Below are positions 26,718-35,145 of a stretch of 64,000 nucleotides of DNA, piece by piece; the first letter of the stretch is position 1; each line of letters starts with the position of its first letter. Below the pieces are notes generated by a model. The model saw nothing but the letters and a program-made list of their open reading frames with translations. It made no database searches and was not told the origin of the DNA. This stretch comes from an uncultured Clostridia bacterium (lineage in GTDB: Bacteria; Bacillota; Clostridia; Peptostreptococcales; Anaerovoracaceae), in the NCBI GenBank assembly GCA_934255545.1, contig CAKQOE010000006.1, positions 1 through 64,000 on the forward strand, in the 5' to 3' direction. Made by a program: the position numbers and the translations under genes.

Positions 26718-28112
26718 CTATGCATTCTGCATTGTCTTAGCTTTTTCGAAAACGTCCTCGATAGGACCGCAGTTGAAGAACGCCATTTCAGGAACATCAT
26801 CCATTTCGCCGTCCAGGATCATCTTGAAGCCCTTTATAGTTTCCTTGATAGGAACATACTTACCAGGAATGCCTGTGAAGTTTTCAGCTACGTGGAACGG
26901 CTGAGACAGGAACTTCTGGATCTTTCTTGCACGGTATACGATCTTCTTATCCTCTTCATCGAGTTCTTCCATACCGAGGATAGAGATGATATCCTGCAGT
27001 TCAGCGTAACGCTGGAGCGCTTCCTGAACTCTTCTTGCTATTTCATAGTGCTCTTCGCCTACAACTTCAGCTTCCAGGATACGTGATGTAGATTCGAGAG
27101 GGTCTACTGCAGGGTAAAGACCCTGTTCAGCGATCTTTCTTGAAAGTACAGTCTTTGCATCGAGGTGTGTGAATGTTGTTGCAGGAGCAGGGTCAGTCAG
27201 GTCATCGGCAGGTACGTATACGGCCTGTACAGATGTGATGGAACCGTTCTTTGTTGAAGTGATCCTTTCCTGAAGTTCACCTACTTCGTTAGCCAGTGTA
27301 GGCTGATAACCTACGGCTGAAGGCATACGTCCGAGCAGGGCGGATACTTCTGAACCTGCCTGTACGAAACGGAATATGTTATCGATGAAGAGCAGTACGT
27401 CCTGGTGCATCTTGTCACGGAAGTACTCAGCGAGTGTCAGACCTGTCTGAGCAACACGCATACGAGCTCCAGGTGGTTCGTTCATCTGACCGAACACGAG
27501 GGCTGTCTTCTTGATTACGCCTGATTCTGTCATTTCATTCCAGAGGTCATTACCTTCACGAGTACGTTCTCCAACGCCTGTGAATATTGAGTAACCGCCG
27601 TGCTCTGTAGCGATGTTTGTAATGAGCTCCTGGATCAGTACTGTTTTACCTACGCCGGCACCGCCGAACAGACCGATCTTACCGCCCTTAGCGTAAGGTG
27701 CAAGAAGGTCTACTACCTTGATGCCTGTTTCAAGTATCTCTACTACCGGAGTCTGCTCGTCAAATGCAGGCGGTTCTCTGTGGATAGGCCACTGTTCTTC
27801 GCCCTTTACAGGCTCACCGCCGTCGATCGTCTCACCGACTACATTAAACATACGACCGAGAGTAGATTCGCCTACAGGTACCTTGATATAGTCGCCTGTA
27901 GCTGTTACTTCCATACCCTTTGCGAGGCCTTCACTGGAGTCGAGCACGATGCAGCGCACAACTCTGTTTCCCATATGTGATGCAACCTCCATTACGAGAG
28001 GCTTGCCGTTAAGTTCAACTGTGAGGGCTTCTTTAATGAGGGGAAGGTAATCTCCTTCAAATAATACATCTACAACAGGTCCGATGACCTGTGTGATCGT
28101 TCCCTTATTCAT
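26718..28112 (-). CDS. atpD: F1Fo ATP synthase beta subunit
   Basis: This catalytic subunit of F1 has the P-loop GGAGVGKTVLIQEL, the LLFIDNIFRF Walker B and ALLGRMPSAVGYQPTL. The length of 464 residues is normal. AGGAGG lies before the ATG and the gene is 12 bases after atpG. Confidence 0.98.
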   Translation of the reverse strand: MNKGTITQVIGPVVDVLFEGDYLPLIKEALTVELNGKPLVMEVASHMGNRVVRCIVLDSSEGLAKGMEVTATGDYIKVPVGESTLGRMFNVVGETIDGGEPVKGEEQWPIHREPPAFDEQTPVVEILETGIKVVDLLAPYAKGGKIGLFGGAGVGKTVLIQELITNIATEHGGYSIFTGVGERTREGNDLWNEMTESGVIKKTALVFGQMNEPPGARMRVAQTGLTLAEYFRDKMHQDVLLFIDNIFRFVQAGSEVSALLGRMPSAVGYQPTLANEVGELQERITSTKNGSITSVQAVYVPADDLTDPAPATTFTHLDAKTVLSRKIAEQGLYPAVDPLESTSRILEAEVVGEEHYEIARRVQEALQRYAELQDIISILGMEELDEEDKKIVYRARKIQKFLSQPFHVAENFTGIPGKYVPIKETIKGFKMILDGEMDDVPEMAFFNCGPIEDVFEKAKTMQNA

Positions 28113-28124
28113 TTATTCCTCCTG

Positions 28125-29006
28125 TTACTGTGCAGACGCGCCGCCTACGATCTCAGTTATCTCCTGAGTGATGGCAGCCTGTCTTTCACGGTTATATGCC
28201 AGGGAGAGTTCGCGTATCATATCCTTGGCATTCGTTGTGGCATTATCCATAGCAGTCATACGCGCACTCTGCTCGCAAGCGTATGATTCTACCATGGCGC
28301 CGTAGATCAGTCCTTTTATATAGTTAGGAGCGACATGCTTGATCACAGCTTCAGGAGAAGGAGAGAATACAGGTTCTCTCAGATGTTCTCCTACTTCAAT
28401 ATTCTCAAACATCTTTGTTGACAGCGGCATTATACGCTTTGTCTGTGTCTCAAAAGACATTGAGTTGATCATATCCGTATATACAACGTATACTTCGTCT
28501 ACTTCATTTTCAAGGAACTGTCCTATAACATGCTCCGCAATATCTCTGGCGCGGTACATAGCCGGATCCGCAGCCGGATATATATGCTTTTCGTCGATAG
28601 TTACATTTTTGAAATTCTTAAAGTAATTTACAGCCATGTGACCAACGAGAATGAGAGTATTTTCAGAATCGTCTGCAATAAGCTCTTCGACTTTCTTGAA
28701 GACGTTGTGATTGTACGAGCCGGCGAGTCCCTTATCAGATGAGATCACGATGATCGTTCTGCGCTTTCCGTTCTCAGGAATAGTTCTCGGAGATGTCTCC
28801 TCAAAGAAATCTTCTTCAAGATCCGGGCATCTGTCGAGAATATCGGCTATAGTCTGCTGCAGAAGTCTGAAATACGGGTTCACCTTTTCGTGACCGCTTT
28901 TAGCCTTTCTGAGCTTTGCAGACGAGATAAGATACATCGCATTAGTGATCTTCATCGTATCCTGGACACTGCTGATCCTCGTACGGATCTCGCTCATGCT
29001 TGCCAT
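28125..29006 (-). CDS. atpG: F1Fo ATP synthase gamma subunit
   Basis: This central rotor shaft is a 293-residue protein with the conserved N-terminal helix (MKITNAMYLISSAKLRKA) and the C-terminal helix (RQAAITQEITEIVGGA) that turn inside the alpha-beta hexamer. It follows atpA by 8 bases. Confidence 0.97.
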   Translation of the reverse strand: MASMSEIRTRISSVQDTMKITNAMYLISSAKLRKAKSGHEKVNPYFRLLQQTIADILDRCPDLEEDFFEETSPRTIPENGKRRTIIVISSDKGLAGSYNHNVFKKVEELIADDSENTLILVGHMAVNYFKNFKNVTIDEKHIYPAADPAMYRARDIAEHVIGQFLENEVDEVYVVYTDMINSMSFETQTKRIMPLSTKMFENIEVGEHLREPVFSPSPEAVIKHVAPNYIKGLIYGAMVESYACEQSARMTAMDNATTNAKDMIRELSLAYNRERQAAITQEITEIVGGASAQ

Positions 29007-29014
29007 GAAATCAC

Positions 29015-30517
29015 CTACCTGCTCTTATATTCTTTGACAGCAGCAAGGATCTTTTCCTGCAGCTCGTCGTTCATTACCTTCTTTTCGTTGATCTCATCAA
29101 CGATATCAGAATGTACAGTTTCGATATACTCGATAACGCCGTTCTTGAAGGCTTCGATCTCCTTCAGAGGTATATCGATGAATATCTTTGCGTTAGCAGC
29201 GCAAAGCAGTATTACCTGCTTATGCAGCGGCATAGGGTTATATAAAGGCTGCTTCAGGAGTTCGATAAGGCTCTTGCCGTGTGCGAGAAGTTCCTTAGTT
29301 GCATCGTCCAGATCTGAACTGAACTGAGTAAATACTTCCATTTCACGGTACTGAGCAAGGTCTACACGGAGTGAACCTGATACAGTCTTCATGATCTTAG
29401 TCTGTGCTTTACCACCTACACGGGATACAGAAAGACCAACGTTTACCGCAGGTCTTACGCCTGAGAAGAACAGGTCTGTCTCAAGGAATATCTGACCGTC
29501 TGTGATAGATATTACGTTTGTAGGGATATATGCTGATACGTCTCCGGCCTGTGTTTCGATGATAGGCAGCGCAGTCATAGAACCGCCGCCAAAAGCAGCG
29601 TCACGTCTGCAGGCACGCTCAAGGAGTCTTGAGTGGAGATAGAATACGTCACCAGGGTAAGCTTCACGTCCAGGCGGTCTGTGGAGCAGCAGAGACATTG
29701 CTCTGTATGCCTGCGCGTGCTTTGAAAGGTCATCGTAAACGATGAGCACGTCCTTGCCCTGATCCATGAAGTGTTCACCGATAGCTGCGCCTGTGTAAGG
29801 AGCGAGGTACTGCAGTGGAGCAGGTTCGCTGGCAGGCGAGTTTACTACGATGGAGTACTCCATAGCGCCGTATCTCTTGAGTGTATTTACAGTCTTGGCT
29901 ACAGTAGAAGCCTTCTGACCGATAGCTACATAAATACATATTACATCCTGACCCTTCTGGTTCAGGATAGTGTCGATAGCGATAGCAGTCTTACCAGTCT
30001 GTCTGTCGCCGATGATAAGCTCTCTCTGACCACGTCCGATAGGGAACATGGAGTCGATAGCGAGTATACCAGTCTGAAGCGGCTGAGATACTTCTTTTCT
30101 TGTGATTACGCCCGGAGCCTTGTGCTCGATAGGTCTGTAATCTGTAGTTTCTATAGCGCCTTCGCCGTCGATCGGCGCGCCGAGCGCATTAACAACGCGG
30201 CCGAGCATCTTTTCGCCTACCGCTACACCGGCCTGCTTGCCGGTACGTGTTACTTTCGATCCCTCTACGAGACCGTGATCGCTTCCCAGGAGTACGCAGC
30301 CTATAGACTTCGTCTCGAGGTTCTGAGCGATACCTGTAGTGCCGTTTTCGAACTCAACGAGTTCGCCGTACATTACATGCTCAAGGCCGTAAACGTTCGC
30401 GATACCATCACCAACGCTGATGATCCTTCCGATTTCTTCGACCTGAGCCTTGTTATCGTAATTTTCGATTTCGCTTTTTAATACGGAAATGATTCCCTGC
30501 GAATTTACGTTACTCAA
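29015..30517 (-). CDS. atpA: F1Fo ATP synthase alpha subunit
   Basis: This non-catalytic nucleotide-binding subunit of F1 has the P-loop GDRQTGKTAIAID. I choose the TTG at 30517 (LSNVNSQGIISVLK), five bases after AGAGGTGA, rather than the TTG at 30535 which lies before that site. The ribosome binding site overlaps the atpH stop codon, so the two are translationally coupled. The length is 500 residues. Confidence 0.96.
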   Translation of the reverse strand: MSNVNSQGIISVLKSEIENYDNKAQVEEIGRIISVGDGIANVYGLEHVMYGELVEFENGTTGIAQNLETKSIGCVLLGSDHGLVEGSKVTRTGKQAGVAVGEKMLGRVVNALGAPIDGEGAIETTDYRPIEHKAPGVITRKEVSQPLQTGILAIDSMFPIGRGQRELIIGDRQTGKTAIAIDTILNQKGQDVICIYVAIGQKASTVAKTVNTLKRYGAMEYSIVVNSPASEPAPLQYLAPYTGAAIGEHFMDQGKDVLIVYDDLSKHAQAYRAMSLLLHRPPGREAYPGDVFYLHSRLLERACRRDAAFGGGSMTALPIIETQAGDVSAYIPTNVISITDGQIFLETDLFFSGVRPAVNVGLSVSRVGGKAQTKIMKTVSGSLRVDLAQYREMEVFTQFSSDLDDATKELLAHGKSLIELLKQPLYNPMPLHKQVILLCAANAKIFIDIPLKEIEAFKNGVIEYIETVHSDIVDEINEKKVMNDELQEKILAAVKEYKSR

Positions 30518-30521
30518 CTTC

Positions 30522-31025
30522 TCACCTCTCTGCAAAATGACGCTGTAATCTTGTCATTGATGTTTTTACGCTCTGGTCAAGAACAGTATCGCCCACAGTG
30601 AGCACGAAACCGCCGAGAAGCGATTTGTCCTGCTCAAGCTCAAGCACAACGTTCTTTTTATTGTAATCCTTTGCGATTTTCTTCTTCAACTGTTCGATCT
30701 GAGCATCATCCGGTTTTGTCACATAAGTAAATACAGCCTTTACTGTAGACTTGCTCTCACGCACCATGGCGTCATAAGCTTCGAGCATTTCATCTGCACA
30801 CTCGATGTCGTCATTGTCGCTCATTACTTTGACAAAACTTCTTACGGACTGCGGAAACAGCTTGTCTATCACATTGCGCTTTTCAGCCTTTCTGACGAGA
30901 GGGTTAGTCAGAGCTTCCTTAAGCTCCGGTGACTCTGTCAGAAGTGCGCGCATGTCTTCGACCTGCTCCGCTTCGATATTCATATCAAATAAGACTCTGG
31001 CATAGTTTGTGGGTAAATCTATCAT
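30522..31025 (-). CDS. atpH: F1Fo ATP synthase delta subunit
   Basis: This stator subunit on top of F1 joins alpha to the b stalk. The 167-residue protein has TNPLVRKAEKRNVIDKL in its N-terminal helical domain and SLLGGFVLTVGDTVLDQSV near the C-terminus. It lies 5 bases after atpF. Confidence 0.95.
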   Translation of the reverse strand: MIDLPTNYARVLFDMNIEAEQVEDMRALLTESPELKEALTNPLVRKAEKRNVIDKLFPQSVRSFVKVMSDNDDIECADEMLEAYDAMVRESKSTVKAVFTYVTKPDDAQIEQLKKKIAKDYNKKNVVLELEQDKSLLGGFVLTVGDTVLDQSVKTSMTRLQRHFAER

Positions 31026-31030
31026 TTATC

Positions 31031-31507
31031 CTACTCCTCTCCTGCGAGGAAATCGTCAAGCAGCTTCTTGTTTGCGCCGCCGTCCACTGTGCTTCCGAGC
31101 ACCTTGGATGCAGCCGCGAGAGCGATGCCGGCGATCTCGTTCTGAGCGTCGCGCATGATCTGCTCACGGTCGCTTTCAGCAGCCTTGTTAGCCTGCTCTA
31201 CGATATGTGCCGCGTCTTCATTAGCCTTATCAATTATAGAATTGTACTGGATCTGCGCACGTTCCTTAGCTGTAGACACGATCTGAGCTGATTCCTCTTT
31301 CGCGCCCTTCAGCGAAGCTTCGTACTGTTCCTTCAATGCAGCCGCTTCTTTATTCTTTGTGTCAGCCTCTTCTATCTGTCCTTCGATGAGTGCAGTACGC
31401 TTTGCAGCCAGCTTGTTCAGCGGCTTGAATAAGAAGATCCTGAGCAGGATAAAGAGAACGATGATATTGAAAACAATCCAGAATATTCCCCAGTTTAATG
31501 TAAGCAC
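31031..31507 (-). CDS. atpF: F1Fo ATP synthase b subunit
   Basis: This peripheral stalk has one N-terminal membrane helix (WGIFWIVFNIIVLFILLRIF) and a long charged helix rich in Ala, Glu and Lys that forms the dimeric stalk. The start is GTG, seven bases after GGAGG. It is separated from atpE by 159 bases that hold two GC hairpins. Confidence 0.95.
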   Translation of the reverse strand: MLTLNWGIFWIVFNIIVLFILLRIFLFKPLNKLAAKRTALIEGQIEEADTKNKEAAALKEQYEASLKGAKEESAQIVSTAKERAQIQYNSIIDKANEDAAHIVEQANKAAESDREQIMRDAQNEIAGIALAAASKVLGSTVDGGANKKLLDDFLAGEE

Positions 31508-31581
31508 GCTTTTGCCTCCAATATTCCGTTAACTATACTTAATATAATAAATAAATGATCTTGTAAATATCATACACTTAC

Positions 31582-31627
31582 GACGCCTCGCGGCGTCCCG
31601 CAGTGATGTCCGGCCGCCGGGCGGCCG
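31582..31627. repeat. two GC hairpins in the atpE-atpF gap
   Basis: GACGCC-TCGC-GGCGTC (31582-31597; GCGA loop on the minus strand) and the 17-base palindrome CGGCCGCCGGGCGGCCG (31611-31627). They lie inside the operon just after the gene for the highly expressed c subunit, where hairpins can protect upstream mRNA. Confidence 0.7.
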
Positions 31628-31666
31628 CTGCGCTGTATCACATTTACTGAATATTCGTATTCGGGG

Positions 31667-31891
31667 TTAGCCGAGCATTACTATGATTAAGAGCGCGATA
31701 ACGAAACCGTAGATGGCAGTTGCTTCTGCGAGTGCGCATCCGAGGATAAGTGTACTTGTGATAGAACCCTTTGCTTCCGGCTGTCTTGCGATAGCTTCTG
31801 CTGCCTTAGATGTAGCGATACCGATACCGATACCTGCACCGAAACCTGTTAATACTGCAAGACCTGCACCAATTGCGATTAAACCTGTCAT
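31667..31891 (-). CDS. atpE: F1Fo ATP synthase c subunit
   Basis: This 74-residue membrane rotor subunit has two hydrophobic helices joined by the polar loop ARQPEAKG. The ion-carrying Glu is residue 56 in ALAEATAIYG. Compared with the sodium-binding ring of Ilyobacter, the side-chain ligands Gln32 and Ser66 are replaced here by Ile23 and Ala57, so proton coupling is more likely. AGGAGG precedes the ATG. Confidence 0.96.
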   Translation of the reverse strand: MTGLIAIGAGLAVLTGFGAGIGIGIATSKAAEAIARQPEAKGSITSTLILGCALAEATAIYGFVIALLIIVMLG

Positions 31892-32032
31892 AATAATTGT
31901 CCTCCTGTTTAATTATGCATTTTGTAATTTTTCTGCGGCACATTTATTTTTTATAATTTTCATAATTTCATTTTTTCAGTCATGTGCCGTTCTCATAAAA
32001 AAATAGTTTCTGGATGTGCGAATTCTGAATTC

Positions 32033-32722
32033 TTAATCCTCGATCGATTCCTGAATAAATAATGAGGTCAGGAAACAGAATACGTAAGCCTGAAGTATAC
32101 CATCGAATATATCGAAGTACGCGCTCGCTACGAGCGGAACTACCGCAGGCACGCAGTAAATGATAAGTTCCATGACGATATACGCGCCAAGAACGTTACC
32201 AAAAAGTCGCATACACAGCGAAACCGGCCTGATAGCCAGCTCGAGTATGTTCATAGGCGTGATCATCGCAAGCGGATGAGCAAAATGCTTCAGCCAGCCG
32301 CCTACGCCCCTCTGCCTTATGCCGGCGTACTGAACGAGTACGATACTCATCAGCGCAAGACCTGCTGTAACGTTCAGATCCTTTGTCGGCGGAGCGATAC
32401 CTATAAGTCCCAGCATATTGGATATACCGAGATAGAGCAGCACCGTTATGAGGTACGGTATATACCGTTTTCCTCTCTCGCCCAGAATGCCGTAGAAAAG
32501 TCCGTATATGAAATCCATGAATGACTCAAATACGGCCTGCTTGCCTTTCGGCACTACTTCCAGCTTTCTGGTAAACACGATGGCCAGGATCACCAGGAAC
32601 GCCATGACTCCCCATGTGACCACAACTGACTGCGGCAACGGGATGTCGAAGCTTCCCAGATGTAAGTGATATACTTTGGACGCTATATCAAGCTTTTCTG
32701 TTAGTTCCTCAGCTAACCCCAA
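32033..32722 (-). CDS. atpB: F1Fo ATP synthase a subunit
   Basis: This membrane stator subunit provides the ion half-channels. The 229-residue polytopic protein carries the essential arginine in VSLCMRLFGN. The start is TTG, eight bases after AAAGGAGG. It is the first gene of the atp operon; no atpI gene is seen upstream. Confidence 0.95.
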   Translation of the reverse strand: MGLAEELTEKLDIASKVYHLHLGSFDIPLPQSVVVTWGVMAFLVILAIVFTRKLEVVPKGKQAVFESFMDFIYGLFYGILGERGKRYIPYLITVLLYLGISNMLGLIGIAPPTKDLNVTAGLALMSIVLVQYAGIRQRGVGGWLKHFAHPLAMITPMNILELAIRPVSLCMRLFGNVLGAYIVMELIIYCVPAVVPLVASAYFDIFDGILQAYVFCFLTSLFIQESIED

Positions 32723-32767
32723 ATTAATTCACCTCCTTTACTTCATAAAAAAATCACAATTTGTTGT

Positions 32768-32796
32768 ATATTAATACTATTTTTCTTGTTTGTAAA
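32768..32796 (-). promoter_or_regulatory. probable atp operon promoter
   Basis: On the minus strand TTTACA, 17 bases, TAATAT, about 45 bases before the atpB start. The rest of the 1.1-kb AT-rich spacer up to ilvE (32797-33708) shows no convincing gene; it holds only one GC palindrome. Confidence 0.6.
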
Positions 32797-33409
32797 CAAA
32801 AACAAGAAAATAATAATGTATACAAGTGTACCGGTCATAAAACATATATAGACACAATACCGGGGTTCACTCGATACCGCCATAATATACATCACGTAGA
32901 AGTATACAACCAAATTGTTTTTAAATCCATCAAAATTATTCGGCTTTCGTTAAGTTTTTTGTTATTTGATTTGCATGGACAAGCGAAAAAATAAAGTATA
33001 ATGTATATTTAAAGACAATAATTCGTCTTATAATCTATTATGCCGATATTATTTCTTTTTCGTTATGGATAAATCGTACTTTTGCATATTTGTATTATTC
33101 CTTATTTTTTTTGTTTGTACAATCCATGTACTGAAATTTATGCATATTTTATGCTTTTTTTCTGTATTTTGTATGGTTTTATATACTATTCGCCGTGAAT
33201 TGTACAGCTTACCGTACAAGAATGTTATTTTCCCCTTAGGTATATGTGTGTAACGATTTTGTAATATTAATATATTGTCCTGCTTATACATAACAAATAC
33301 TTGTTTTTTGGCGCCGCCTCACGGAAGCATGATCATATCACGGTCAGATATTATTTTTATTATTTTTCTACATTTATATACGCCTATGTACTACATTCTT
33401 ACACCTGCC

Positions 33410-33425
33410 CGGACGCCGGCGTCCG
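33410..33425. repeat. GCC-GGC palindrome CGGACGCCGGCGTCCG
   Basis: A perfect 16-base palindrome without a central base, standing out in a very AT-rich, gene-free stretch. Confidence 0.75.
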
Positions 33426-33708
33426 TCTCTGTCTATATGAAGTATACAAATATTATATATATACGCCTATATATAATGTAGCTTTTTATTATTAAATGTA
33501 TTTGATACTGTCATTTACCGTGTGTAATATTTTGTTCCTCTTACAGTAATATACACATGGCAAAAATCGCAATAAATGCGCAGGCTCTGCATGCAAAATA
33601 CCTGTTGTTTGCAGGCACAGTATGCAGGATAGCTGATGAGCCTACGTAACACTCCGAGTATTTTTTCATTAAAAATGTGATATTTGGCTTAATAAGCCCT
33701 TGCTTTTC

Positions 33709-33737
33709 TTGACACTGTAAAATTACAGACTTATAAT
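33709..33737 (+). promoter_or_regulatory. ilvE promoter with an operator-like palindrome between -35 and -10
   Basis: Perfect consensus TTGACA, 17 bases, TATAAT. The spacer contains CTGTAA-AA-TTACAG (33715-33728), a dyad that would place a bound regulator directly under RNA polymerase. Confidence 0.88.
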
Positions 33738-33754
33738 GTTTACAACCTTTGTCG

Positions 33755-33769
33755 GGGCGCCGGGCGCCC
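33755..33769. repeat. GCC-N-GGC palindrome GGGCGCCGGGCGCCC
   Basis: A perfect 15-base palindrome in the ilvE leader, starting 17 bases after the -10. Confidence 0.78.
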
Positions 33770-33867
33770 GTACTCTGGCAGGAATTATTCATAATGAGAT
33801 ACATTATTTATAATTTTGATAATTTTTATGTATATAATTTTCTATTACAGAAGGAGTTGACATAATA

Positions 33868-34893
33868 ATGGAAAAGAAAAATATTGACTGGGAAAACTTA
33901 TCTTTTGCTTATATGCCTGTAGATAAGAGCTTTGTTTCAAATTACAAGGACGGAGCATGGGATGACGGCGTTCTTACAAGCGACCACACTATCACGCTCA
34001 ACGAGTGCGCAGGCGTTCTCCAGTACGCTCAGACTGTTTTCGAAGGCCTCAAGGCTTACACTACAGAAGACGGCCATATCGTTACTTTCAGACCTGACCT
34101 CAACGCTGAAAGACTTCAGCAGTCAGCTGCCAGACTCGAGATCCCTGTGGTTTCTACAGAAAAGTTCCTCGATGCTCTCGATCAGGTAGTAAAGGCTAAT
34201 GCAGCTTACGTACCGCCTTACGGTTCAGGCGCTACTTTATATATCAGACCATATATTTTCGGAAGCTCATCAGTTATCGGCGTAAAGCCTGCTGACGAGT
34301 ATCAGTTCAGGATCCTCTGCACTCCTGTAGGTCCTTACTTCAAGGGCGGCGCTAAGCCTATCACTATCAAGGTAAGTGACTTTGACAGAGCTGCTCCTCA
34401 CGGAACAGGCAACATCAAGGCAGGTCTGAACTATGCAATGAGCCTTCACGCTATCGTAACTGCTCATGCTGAAGGTTATGATGAAAACATGTACCTCGAC
34501 GCTGCTACTCGTACAAAGGTAGAGGAAACAGGCGGCGCTAACTTCATCTTCGTTACTAAGGACAACAAGGTAGTTACACCTAAGTCTGACAGCATCCTTC
34601 CTTCTATCACTCGTCGTTCACTGATCACAGTAGCTAAGGACTACCTCGGTCTTGAAGTTGAAGAGAGAGAAGTTTACTTCGACGAAGTAAAGGATTTTGC
34701 TGAGTGCGGACTCTGCGGTACTGCTGCAGTTATCTCTCCTGTAGGCAAGATCGTTGACCACGGCAAGGAGATCGTATTCCCTGCAGGTATGGAAAAGATG
34801 GGTCCTGTAACTCAGAAGCTTTATGAAACACTCACAGGCATCCAGATGGGCAGACTCGAAGCTCCTGAGGGCTGGATCAGAAAGATGCTCTAA
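33868..34893 (+). CDS. ilvE: branched-chain amino acid aminotransferase
   Basis: This PLP enzyme interconverts leucine, isoleucine and valine with their 2-oxo acids. The 341-residue class IV aminotransferase has the Schiff-base lysine in GTGNIKAGLNYA. The fold-type sequence (VFEGLKAY, LYIRPYIFG) matches eukaryote-like BCATs common in Bacillota. AAGGAG lies before the ATG. It is monocistronic, with its own promoter and terminator. Confidence 0.95.
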   Translation: MEKKNIDWENLSFAYMPVDKSFVSNYKDGAWDDGVLTSDHTITLNECAGVLQYAQTVFEGLKAYTTEDGHIVTFRPDLNAERLQQSAARLEIPVVSTEKFLDALDQVVKANAAYVPPYGSGATLYIRPYIFGSSSVIGVKPADEYQFRILCTPVGPYFKGGAKPITIKVSDFDRAAPHGTGNIKAGLNYAMSLHAIVTAHAEGYDENMYLDAATRTKVEETGGANFIFVTKDNKVVTPKSDSILPSITRRSLITVAKDYLGLEVEEREVYFDEVKDFAECGLCGTAAVISPVGKIVDHGKEIVFPAGMEKMGPVTQKLYETLTGIQMGRLEAPEGWIRKML

Positions 34894-34932
34894 TCTCTAC
34901 ACTTCATTAATAAATGCGGAGATAAACGGATG

Positions 34933-34949
34933 CAGCGCGCAGCGCGCTG
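34933..34949. repeat. palindrome CAGCGCGCAGCGCGCTG
   Basis: A perfect 17-base palindrome in the ilvE 3' region, ahead of the terminator. The centre is GCGC-A-GCGC, so it is a looser relative of the GCC-N-GGC set. Confidence 0.65.
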
Positions 34950-34970
34950 ACCGGATACAGTAAAATACAG

Positions 34971-35014
34971 ATCGGGGAGATGAATATCAAAATGCTCATC
35001 TCCCCGATTTTTTT
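34971..35014 (+). terminator. ilvE terminator
   Basis: A 13-base stem ATCGGGGAGATGA/TCATCTCCCCGAT followed by seven T. Confidence 0.93.
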
Positions 35015-35028
35015 CATCTCATATAAAA

Positions 35029-35067
35029 AACGGAATGTACTGCATTTTATTTGCGGCACATTCCGTT
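35029..35067 (-). terminator. pncB terminator
   Basis: The stem AACGGAATGT/ACATTCCGTT is followed by TTTTAT on the minus strand, 79 bases after the pncB stop. Confidence 0.82.
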
Positions 35068-35145
35068 CTGCTTTTCTTATATTCTTTTTTCTTGTTTTTT
35101 AATCAACCATCATATAGTTTCATAATTGCGCTGCATTTGATTGCT

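Noticed and set aside
33541..33804. Minus-strand 87-codon frame across the ilvE promoter
   Set aside because: It overlaps a consensus promoter and a palindrome, has unlikely composition and no start site.
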